Assembly (NCBI GenBank): GCA_031317595.1
Contig: JANCMB010000001.1
Coordinates: 1,358,971 to 1,422,970 of the forward strand
Reading direction: 5' to 3'
Length of the DNA: 64,000 nt
Source: Glutamicibacter sp. PS
Lineage (GTDB): Bacteria; Actinomycetota; Actinomycetes; Actinomycetales; Micrococcaceae
Shown here: positions 57,378-64,000 of the stretch, piece by piece
Layout of the letters: every line of letters begins with the position of its first letter
How positions within the stretch are numbered: the stretch's first letter is position 1
The notes under the pieces: generated by a model
Told to the model about the DNA's origin: nothing
Database searches by the model: none
The model's input: the letters and a program-made list of their open reading frames with translations, nothing else
Made by a program: the position numbers and the translations under genes

Positions 57378-59021
57378 CTACATCTTCTCCGGGGCGCTCA
57401 CGCCCAGCAGGCCCAGCCCGTTGGCCAGCACCTGGCTGGTGGCGTCGTTGAGCCACAGCCGGGTCGAGTGCTCCGCGGTGACCTGGGTATCCTCGCCCAC
57501 CGGGGTGATGCGGGTGGCGGCGTACCAGGAGTGGTAGGCGGCGGCGACCTGCTCCAGGTAGCGGGCAATGCGGTGCGGTTCACGCGATTCGGCGGCACCG
57601 GCGACCACCGAGGGCAGCTGACCGAGCACGGCCAACAGGTCATTCTCCGTGGCGTGGGTCAGCAAGCTGGCGTCGAACTCACCACGGGTCACACCCTTGG
57701 CCTCGGCCTGCCGCGCGGCGGCCCGTGAACGTGCGTGTGCGTACTGCACGTAGTACACCGGGTTGTCGTTGCTGTTCTTCCTCAGCTGCTCCGGATCCAG
57801 CGCGATCGGCGAATCGGCCGGGTAGCGGGCCAGCGAATAGCGCAGCGCGTCGGCCCCGATCCACTCGATCAGGTCGCGCAGCTCGATGATATTGCCCGCA
57901 CGCTTGGACAGCTTCGCGCCGTTGACGCTGATCAGCTGGCCGATGAGCACCTCAATATTGTGCGACGGGTCATCGCCGGCGCAGGCGGCGATGGACTTCA
58001 GCCGGTTCACATATCCGTGGTGGTCGGCGCCCAGCAGGTAAATCTTCTGCTCGAAACCGCGGTCCTTCTTGGACAGGTAGTAGGCGGCGTCGGCGGCGAA
58101 GTAGGTCGGCTCCCCGTTGGCACGGATCATCACGCGATCCTTGTCATCACCGAAATCGGTGGTGCGCAGCCACACGGCGCCGGCGTCGTCGAACACATGG
58201 CCCTGTTCACGCAGACGCGCCACCGCGTCGTTGACCGCCCCGGCGTTGTGCAAGGTGGCCTCGGAGAAGTACACGTCGAAGCTCACCCCGAAGTCGGCCA
58301 GGGTCCGCTTAATGTCTGCCATCTGCGCGGCGTAGGCCAGCTCGCGGATCTGCGGTAGCGCGGTTTCCAGCGGCTCGTCCTTCAGCTGCGGGGCCTGCTC
58401 GAGGACGATATCGGCCAGTTCCTGGATGTACTCGCCCGGGTAGCCGCCCTCGGGCACCGGCAGCGAATGCATCCGGTTGTACACGCTGGTGGCAAACACG
58501 TTCATCTGGTTGCCGGCGTCGTTGATGTAATACTCGCTGGTCACCGCGGCACCCGAGGCGCGCAGCACGCGGGCGATCGCATCGCCCAGCGCGGCCCACC
58601 GGGTGTGCCCGATATGCAGCGGTCCGGTGGGGTTCGCCGAGACGAACTCCATGTTAATGACCTGGCCGTTCAGCGACTGGTTATGACCGTAGGCGCTACC
58701 AGCCTCGACGATGGTACGCGCCAGCTCGCCGGCGGCGGCGGCGTCGAGGGTGATGTTCAAGAAGCCCGGGCCGGCGATGTCCACGGAGCTCACCCCGGGG
58801 ACCTGGCTCAGCCGGGCGGAGAGCAACTGAGCGAAGTCGCGCGGCGCCATGCCGGCCTTTTTGCCCAGCTGCAGGGCGATGTTGGTGGCCCAGTCCCCGT
58901 GCTCGCGACTTTTCGGTCGCTCCACCCGCACGGTGTCGGGAAGGTCGACGGTGATCTCACCGGCGGCGACGGCCTCGGTAAGGCATGCGGATATGGCTGT
59001 GGAGAGTTCTTCTGGAGTCAC
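57378..59021 (-). CDS. argS: Arginyl-tRNA synthetase
   Basis: The 547-residue class I synthetase has the Add-1 N-terminal domain (1-110), the HIGH motif in NPTGPLHIGHTRWAALGD, an AKLSKRAGNIIELRDL KMSKS-equivalent, and the anticodon-binding DALR domain (from about 430). It heads the argS-lysA-hom-thrC-thrB run and sits close to the tRNA-Arg gene on the other strand. Confidence 0.97.
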   Translation of the reverse strand: MTPEELSTAISACLTEAVAAGEITVDLPDTVRVERPKSREHGDWATNIALQLGKKAGMAPRDFAQLLSARLSQVPGVSSVDIAGPGFLNITLDAAAAGELARTIVEAGSAYGHNQSLNGQVINMEFVSANPTGPLHIGHTRWAALGDAIARVLRASGAAVTSEYYINDAGNQMNVFATSVYNRMHSLPVPEGGYPGEYIQELADIVLEQAPQLKDEPLETALPQIRELAYAAQMADIKRTLADFGVSFDVYFSEATLHNAGAVNDAVARLREQGHVFDDAGAVWLRTTDFGDDKDRVMIRANGEPTYFAADAAYYLSKKDRGFEQKIYLLGADHHGYVNRLKSIAACAGDDPSHNIEVLIGQLISVNGAKLSKRAGNIIELRDLIEWIGADALRYSLARYPADSPIALDPEQLRKNSNDNPVYYVQYAHARSRAAARQAEAKGVTRGEFDASLLTHATENDLLAVLGQLPSVVAGAAESREPHRIARYLEQVAAAYHSWYAATRITPVGEDTQVTAEHSTRLWLNDATSQVLANGLGLLGVSAPEKM

Positions 59022-59168
59022 CGTTCAAGAATACCGAATGGTAGGGGTTATTCGACCACTTCATGACGTCAATCCGCTCACGTCAACGGCGGCGCCACGC
59101 AGCCCTCCGAGCCGATTGTGCCAACCGCCCCACCAGCTGATAAGCTCATATCCGTCGCACAGCGGCAT

Positions 59169-59241
59169 GCCTCCGTAGCTCAGTGGATAGAGCGTCTGTC
59201 TCCGGAACAGAAGGTCGAAGGTTCGATTCCTTTCGGGGGCA
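59169..59241 (+). tRNA. tRNA-Arg, anticodon CCG
   Basis: The 73-nt cloverleaf has acceptor arms GCCTCCG/CGGGGGC, D-arm AGCTCAGTGGATAGAGC, anticodon stem TCTGT/ACAGA with loop CTCCGGA (anticodon CCG, reads CGG), and T-arm GAAGG-TTCGATT-CCTTT. The discriminator is A and no CCA is encoded. A T-run follows. The upstream 59.0-59.17 kb contains no gene. Confidence 0.96.
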
Positions 59242-59355
59242 CTTTTTGTGCCCAAAATCCTCCCCTCGCCCGCCTACGGCCGGGCTGGTTGCCACTTCTC
59301 CACAGTTCGCCAGCGCCCGAGAAATTCATCTTTCACCCTCCCCTAGGATCGGGGC

Positions 59356-61038
59356 ATGGAATTTCACGCCATTGCCGGTGCCGTCGCGACTCTCCGCGAG
59401 GCCTGCACCGTGTCCAGCCCCGAGCTTGCGACGAGTCTGCTCGCCGAGCTCGACGAGCTCGCCCTGACTCTGGTGCAGCAGTGCGCCACGGCTGTCCAAT
59501 CACGTGAAGATCCCCGACTGCTACTGGCCCACGCCAAGCGCACCGAAGAACTTTACCGACGCTCAATTCGCGAACAGTTGCGCTGCGCCGCGGCGGCCGA
59601 ACTGAGCGCCGCCCACGCGCTGCCACCGGAAACCTACGACGAAATAGCCACGGGCACCTGCGAGTATCAAGTTACGGCCGAGCTGACCGGCGGGCGGTCT
59701 TGCTACCGGGACACCAGTGACCTGCTAGCCGGCTGGCTGAATATCGACTACTTCGAGGCGCGTACCCGCGTCGCGGACGCCCACCTGTTGGTAGCGCGCC
59801 CCACCATGGCTGGCACCGGCACGACGGCACGGTACAGCCAACTGGCCGAAAGCTTCGACGCCACGGATGTCGATCCCCGCGCCGTGCGTCAGGTCGCCCG
59901 CAAGCTCGCCAAAGCCGAAGGACCCGACCTAATCTCCGAGGGCACCCCGAGTGAACCGTGGATACGCTGCCCCGACGGCCGCACCGTGGAAGAGCGGGCC
60001 ACCGACCTGTTGCACAACGAAGACCCACGCACCGCCACCAAACAAATTTCAGAGCTCCTTCGGCAGCAGGCGCCGGAGCAACAGTCCGACCCCGAACTAG
60101 GGCTCTTTGCCCGGCCCACGCGCGGCGCGGTGCACGTATTCACGCTGCACACAACTGCCGCCGGCGCAGAACTGATTCGATCGGCCATGGCACAAGCGGA
60201 TAATCCGCGCACCCAGGCAGGCGCCGAGGCCCGCCGCCAGCGCACCGATTTAGCCACCGGGCACGAACCGGAGACGGCGGATGGGGACACACCCGCGTGG
60301 CTGAGCACCGATCAACCGGCCCCGGAGTGGGCCGGAGTGAACGACCCCTCCCCCAACCTCGGCACAACACCGGCCACTGCACCAGAACCCGCACCAGAAT
60401 CCGGAGTCACGGTGGCCGAACGCCGCCTGAACGCGGTGCTCGACAAATTAGGTGCGGTGCTCCCTGGGGCCCGCGAAGCCAACGAGCCAACAGAGCTGGC
60501 AACAGTCCCGGAGTTGGCCGCCCTGAGCGAGCCGTCGGCGACACCGCGGCGCATTGCCCCCGAAGTCATCGTGCATATCAACCTCGAAGATCTCACCAAC
60601 CTGGCCGATGGACGGGGAATCACCGCCCATGGGCTGACCGTCGGGCCCACAGATTTACGGCAGATGCTCTGCGAGGCCGAGGTAGTCCCCATGGTGCTCA
60701 ACGGTCGCGGTCAGGTGTTGGACGTGGGTCGAGCCCAACGGCTCTTCCCGCCGCCGATCAAAAAAGCCATCATCGCCCGCGACCGCGGCTGCATTGTCCC
60801 GGGCTGTACCGCGCCGGTCGAACACCTAGAGGCCCACCACTATAAGAAATCGTGGAAAGACGGCGGGCACACCACGGTCAGTAACGGGTGCGCACTGTGT
60901 AGCGCCCACCATCACGCGGTACATGCCGGCCACCTGCAGGTGATCGAACACGCGGGCCTGCCCCATGTGCTGCTCCCCGCCCATCAAGACCCCTTGCAGA
61001 TTCCCCGGCGTAATAACTACTGGCGGCAGGTCGCTTAA
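59356..61038 (+). CDS. DUF222/13E12-type HNH endonuclease
   Basis: The 560-residue protein has an N-terminal DUF222 helical domain (about 20-310) with a Pro/Glu-rich linker (about 300-400). It ends in an HNH nuclease: RDRGCIVPGCTAPVEHLEAHHYKKSWKDGGHTTVSNGCALCSAHHHAVHAG, with Zn cysteines and the HH and H residues. These 13E12-like genes are multi-copy and mobile-like in actinobacteria. It lies 114 bp behind tRNA-Arg. Function unknown; no target site or partner is evident. Confidence 0.9.
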   Translation: MEFHAIAGAVATLREACTVSSPELATSLLAELDELALTLVQQCATAVQSREDPRLLLAHAKRTEELYRRSIREQLRCAAAAELSAAHALPPETYDEIATGTCEYQVTAELTGGRSCYRDTSDLLAGWLNIDYFEARTRVADAHLLVARPTMAGTGTTARYSQLAESFDATDVDPRAVRQVARKLAKAEGPDLISEGTPSEPWIRCPDGRTVEERATDLLHNEDPRTATKQISELLRQQAPEQQSDPELGLFARPTRGAVHVFTLHTTAAGAELIRSAMAQADNPRTQAGAEARRQRTDLATGHEPETADGDTPAWLSTDQPAPEWAGVNDPSPNLGTTPATAPEPAPESGVTVAERRLNAVLDKLGAVLPGAREANEPTELATVPELAALSEPSATPRRIAPEVIVHINLEDLTNLADGRGITAHGLTVGPTDLRQMLCEAEVVPMVLNGRGQVLDVGRAQRLFPPPIKKAIIARDRGCIVPGCTAPVEHLEAHHYKKSWKDGGHTTVSNGCALCSAHHHAVHAGHLQVIEHAGLPHVLLPAHQDPLQIPRRNNYWRQVA

Positions 61039-61047
61039 CGGCGAAAC

Positions 61048-61084
61048 GCCACCGTCGGAAGCGAGTCTTGCTTCCGACGGCGGC
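61048..61084. terminator. Terminator between the HNH gene and the ABC importer
   Basis: GCCACCGTCGGAAGC and GCTTCCGACGGCGGC form a 15-bp stem with one mismatch around a 7-nt loop, in the convergent gap. Confidence 0.82.
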
Positions 61085-61136
61085 ATCTAACAGCCGTCCG
61101 GGCACCACAGAGGTTCATCTCAGGGGCTTCGCCGCT

Positions 61137-61928
61137 TTACTGCAGCATCGTGCGGTCATCGAGCTGAGCGCCCTTGATCTTCTCGAATTCGCCCAGCAGA
61201 CCCTTAACGGTCATCTTCGACTTGGCCTCGGCATCGAGGTCCAAGATGATCTGACCGTCGTGCATCATGATCAACCGCGTGCCGAGGGCCAAGGCCTGCT
61301 CCATATTGTGCGTCACCATCAAGGTGGTCAGCTGATGACGGTTCACGATCTCGTCGGTCAGCCGGGACACCAGGGCCGCACGCTGCGGATCCAGCGCGGC
61401 GGTGTGCTCGTCGAGCAGCAGGATTTTCGGCTGTGAGAAGGTCGCCATGAGGAGGCTCAGCGCCTGGCGCTGACCGCCGGAGAGCAGGCCGACCTTGGTC
61501 TTCAGTCGGTGTTCCAAGCCCAGCTCGAGGCTGGCAAGTTCATCGATGAACAGCTTGCGACGACGCGCTCCGACGCCGAGTCCGAGCCCGCGGAAGCGAC
61601 CGCGGGCGTAGGCCAGCGCCATATTCTCTTCGATGCTCATACTCGGTGCGGTACCCGCCATCGGGTCCTGAAAGACGCGGCCAATGTATTTGGCGCGCTG
61701 GTAGTCAGCCAGTTTGGTGACGTTCTTGCCGTCGATTCGCACCGCACCCACATCGGGCTGGAGCTTGCCGGCCACCATGTTCAACATGGTCGACTTGCCG
61801 GCACCGTTCGAACCGATAACGGTCACGAACTCCGCGGCACTAAGGTTCAGGTTGATTCCGCGCAGGGCCTTGCGCTCGTTGACGGTACCCGGGAAAAAGG
61901 TCCGCGAAAGATTGGAGATCTCAAGCAT
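61137..61928 (-). CDS. ABC transporter ATP-binding protein of ABC_sub_bind-type importer
   Basis: The 263-residue ATPase has Walker A GSNGAGKS (39-46), the signature LLSGGQRQALSLLMA and Walker B KILLLDEHTAALDP. The H-loop is TTLMVTHNMEQAL. It overlaps the permease gene by 8 bp. It energises the uptake system with the two genes upstream. Confidence 0.92.
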   Translation of the reverse strand: MLEISNLSRTFFPGTVNERKALRGINLNLSAAEFVTVIGSNGAGKSTMLNMVAGKLQPDVGAVRIDGKNVTKLADYQRAKYIGRVFQDPMAGTAPSMSIEENMALAYARGRFRGLGLGVGARRRKLFIDELASLELGLEHRLKTKVGLLSGGQRQALSLLMATFSQPKILLLDEHTAALDPQRAALVSRLTDEIVNRHQLTTLMVTHNMEQALALGTRLIMMHDGQIILDLDAEAKSKMTVKGLLGEFEKIKGAQLDDRTMLQ

Positions 61929-62841
61929 TGCTGCCCACCTCTTCCTTGGTCGGGGCGTCCTGCGGCTTATTGCCCTTGAAAGACTTGACCATCTTCTGGA
62001 ATCCCTTCCAGCGCGGTAGCAGCAGTGCCACGACCACCAGAATTGCGGAGATCAGCTTCATGTCGTTGACTTCCAGGCCGGCCATCAGCGCGAACTGGAT
62101 CACCAGGCGGTAGATCACGGCACCGAGGACGACGGCCAACGCGGCCAGCCAAATGTAGCGCTGGGTGAAGATGGCCTGACCGACGATGACCGAGGCCAGA
62201 CCGATCAAGATCAGACCAATGCCCATGCCAACATCGGCGAACCCTTGGTACTGGGCGATCAGTGCGCCTGAGAGCCCCACCAAACCGTTCGAGAGCGCCA
62301 AACCTAGTATCTTCTGGTTATCGGTGCTCACGCCGAAGGAACGAATCATCTGCTCGTTGTCACCGGTTGCACGCATGGCCATGCCGACCTCGGTGTGCAG
62401 GAACCACACGATAACTGCCACGAAAATCAGGCAGACGAGGAACAACACACCGATGGCCGGGCCGGAGCCGAGCCACCCGGCCTGACGCAGCGGGCTGATC
62501 AGGGTGTCTTCTCCCAGCAAGGGGACGTTGGCCTTGCCCATGATGCGCAGGTTAATCGAGTAGAGCGCGATCATGGTGAGGATACCGGCGAGCAGACCGT
62601 CAATCTTGCCCTTGGTGTGGAGCAGGCCGGTAATAACGCCGGCGATCATGCCGGCGAAGAAGGCCAGCGCGGTCGCTAGCCAGGGATTGACCCCGTTGAC
62701 GATGCTGACCGAGGCGACGGCCGCCCCGGTGGTGAAGCTACCATCGACGGTCAGGTCGGGAAAGTTAAGAATACGGAACGTCAGATAGACGCCTAGGGCC
62801 ATAATGGCGTAAATCAGGCCCAGTTCAACCGCTGTGATCAT
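61921..62841 (-). CDS. ABC transporter permease (branched-chain/TrpY-like)
   Basis: The 306-residue permease has about eight to nine helices. It resembles the LivH-type permeases of TrpXYZ-like importers: ALGVYLTFRILNFPDLTVDGSFTTGAAVASVSIVNG, GMAMRATGDNEQMIRSFGVSTDNQKILGLALSNGLVGLSGALIAQYQGFADVGMGIGLILIGLASVIVG. Located between substrate-binding and ATPase genes. Confidence 0.9.
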   Translation of the reverse strand: MITAVELGLIYAIMALGVYLTFRILNFPDLTVDGSFTTGAAVASVSIVNGVNPWLATALAFFAGMIAGVITGLLHTKGKIDGLLAGILTMIALYSINLRIMGKANVPLLGEDTLISPLRQAGWLGSGPAIGVLFLVCLIFVAVIVWFLHTEVGMAMRATGDNEQMIRSFGVSTDNQKILGLALSNGLVGLSGALIAQYQGFADVGMGIGLILIGLASVIVGQAIFTQRYIWLAALAVVLGAVIYRLVIQFALMAGLEVNDMKLISAILVVVALLLPRWKGFQKMVKSFKGNKPQDAPTKEEVGSNA

Positions 62842-62894
62842 GGTGGGATCCTTGCGTCGAGGAGGAAAAGATGCTGCGCTGTTGGGTCACGACA

Positions 62895-62928
62895 AAGGCG
62901 AGGCGACGTGCTTAGCTCGCCTCGCCTT
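62895..62928 (-). other. Hairpin between substrate-binding protein and permease genes
   Basis: AAGGCGAGGCGA and TCGCCTCGCCTT form a perfect 12-bp stem with a 10-nt loop, 22 bp after the binding-protein stop. Such hairpins commonly keep the binding-protein mRNA more abundant than the rest of the operon. Confidence 0.75.
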
Positions 62929-62950
62929 GATCGTCATCACCGTTCAGGGG

Positions 62951-63946
62951 TTAGTAGACCTCTGCGGCTTTCTCCTTCAGCTCGGCAGGAATATCAATTC
63001 CTACCTTCTTCGCGGCACCTTCGTTGATGTAAAGATCGACGTCGGTCAGGGTCTCCACCGGCATGGACTTAGCCTCGGCTTCACCCTTGAGCAGCTTGGC
63101 GGCCATGGCAGCGGTCTGCTTGCCCAGCTTCTCGTAGTTGATTCCATAGGTCGCGGTTGCACCACGTTCCACGGACTCACCGTCGGCGGCGATCACCGGC
63201 ACCTTCTTGGACTGCGCGGTTTGCAGCAGGCCTTCCAAGGCGGAAACCACAGCGTTGTCGGTTGGCACGTAGTAGGCGTCGACGTCCAGGGAATTCGCGG
63301 CCTGTTGAACCTCGCTAGGCGCCGAAATAGCGGCTTCCTTGATGCTCAACCCCAGTTCGGCGGCGGCTTCCTTAGCCCAGGTGACCTGGCTGGCGGAGTT
63401 CACCTCACCGGAGGAGTAGACGATGCCGACGTTCTGGGCATCTGGCGCAAGTTCCTTGAGCAACTGCAGCTGTTCCAGCACCGGGTTCTTATCCGAGGTA
63501 CCAGTGACGTTGCCACCCGGTGCCTCGAGCGAGTCGACCAGCTTGGCGGCAACCGGGTCGGTGACCGCGGAGAAGACCACGGGGATGTTGCTGATGGACT
63601 GTGCGGCGGCCTGTGCGGTCGGCGTGGCCACGGCCAGCACCAAATCCATATCCGAATCGGCGGCGAATTTACCGACGATGGAGGTGTTCGTGGCCTGGTC
63701 GGCCTGAGCGTTTGCGAAGTCGTACTCCACCGAGCCCGCGTCGTAACCGGCCTCGCTCATACCTTCTTTAAAGCCTGTGACTACGGCGTCCAGCGAAGGG
63801 TGCGAAACGTACTGGGCGATGCCGATCTTCACGGTCTCACCTTCCGGCACACCGCCCGACGAACCTCCGTCTTGACCGCAGGCGCTCAGTGCGAGCGCTC
63901 CCGCCGCGGCCAGAGCCGCGAATTTTGTCGCCATGAAACGCTTCAT
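62951..63946 (-). CDS. ABC transporter substrate-binding lipoprotein (ABC_sub_bind family)
   Basis: The 331-residue lipoprotein has a signal peptide ending LALSAC with the acylated C23. The two-lobed domain (VKIGIAQYVSHPSLDAVVTGFKEGMSEAGYDAGSVEYDFANAQADQATNTSIVGKFAADSDMDLVLAVATPTAQAAAQSISNIPVVFSAVTDP) is the ABC_sub_bind (PF04392) type. Family members bind tryptophan, tyrosine or purine-like ligands. Substrate not assignable. It heads the operon; only 54 bp of upstream DNA is in the window, with no clear promoter. Confidence 0.92.
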   Translation of the reverse strand: MKRFMATKFAALAAAGALALSACGQDGGSSGGVPEGETVKIGIAQYVSHPSLDAVVTGFKEGMSEAGYDAGSVEYDFANAQADQATNTSIVGKFAADSDMDLVLAVATPTAQAAAQSISNIPVVFSAVTDPVAAKLVDSLEAPGGNVTGTSDKNPVLEQLQLLKELAPDAQNVGIVYSSGEVNSASQVTWAKEAAAELGLSIKEAAISAPSEVQQAANSLDVDAYYVPTDNAVVSALEGLLQTAQSKKVPVIAADGESVERGATATYGINYEKLGKQTAAMAAKLLKGEAEAKSMPVETLTDVDLYINEGAAKKVGIDIPAELKEKAAEVY

Positions 63947-64000
63947 TGCTTTTCGTCCCTTTCACAAGTTCCCTGCGAGTAATGGCCACCGGCGGCACAT

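Overview
The window is a GC-rich, gene-dense chromosomal segment of a high-GC Gram-positive bacterium. The gene order argS-lysA-hom-thrC-thrB-rho-prfA-prmC-tsaC-wecA-atpIBEFHAGDC-DUF2550, together with a divergent nucS/nagA pair, a long-N-terminus Rho, NucS mismatch repair and several actinobacterium-specific DUFs (DUF2017, DUF2550, DUF3039, DUF222), points to Micrococcales, probably Micrococcaceae (Arthrobacter/Glutamicibacter-like). The family-level placement is inferred from gene order and was not computed.

Layout. 1-5 kb: an MFS transporter fragment and sbcDC, with a divergent, degenerate ADP-ribosylglycohydrolase-like gene. 6-9.5 kb: an ECF sigma factor with its CU044_5270-type membrane partner, a possible SUKH-like protein, a decayed acetyltransferase relic, a DinB-like DUF664 protein and about 480 bp with no recognisable gene; this is the most accessory-looking stretch. 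9.5-14 kb: a DEDDh exonuclease-BRCT protein, a GntR(YtrA)-controlled ABC exporter and an MFS permease. 14-21 kb: housekeeping genes (rdgB, rph, CPBP protease, MBL hydrolase, murI, DUF2017, clpS) and the niacin salvage pair pncB/pncA. 21-26.5 kb: a compact carnitine-to-glycine-betaine operon (dual XRE-TetR regulator, 3-dehydrocarnitine cleavage enzyme, carnitine dehydrogenase, thioesterase) followed by a BCCT carrier. 26.5-36 kb: a DEAD/DEAH helicase and DUF3039 protein, a second ABC exporter, a thioredoxin-fold/TPR protein with a large membrane partner, an AI-2E-family permease and nucS. 36-59 kb: nagA, DUF2550 and the ATP synthase operon, then cell-wall, translation-termination, rho and threonine/lysine biosynthesis genes, all on the minus strand. 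59-64 kb: tRNA-Arg(CCG), a DUF222-HNH gene and an ABC importer of the ABC_sub_bind type.

How the genes work together. The carnitine cluster looks like a complete uptake and conversion module yielding glycine betaine. Its regulator is co-translated with the enzymes and lies behind a 37-bp nested inverted repeat. The ATP synthase operon has stable hairpins in three intercistronic gaps, a plausible way to set subunit stoichiometry. Convergent junctions carry long, nearly perfect hairpins, most without a strong U-tract.

The least ordinary items are the XRE-TetR regulator with its operator, the Arg/Asp/Asn repeat tract in Rho, the degenerate ADP-ribosylglycohydrolase facing sbcDC, and the eroded 7.9-9.5 kb patch. 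I saw no CRISPR array, insertion sequence, prophage or obvious new defence system.
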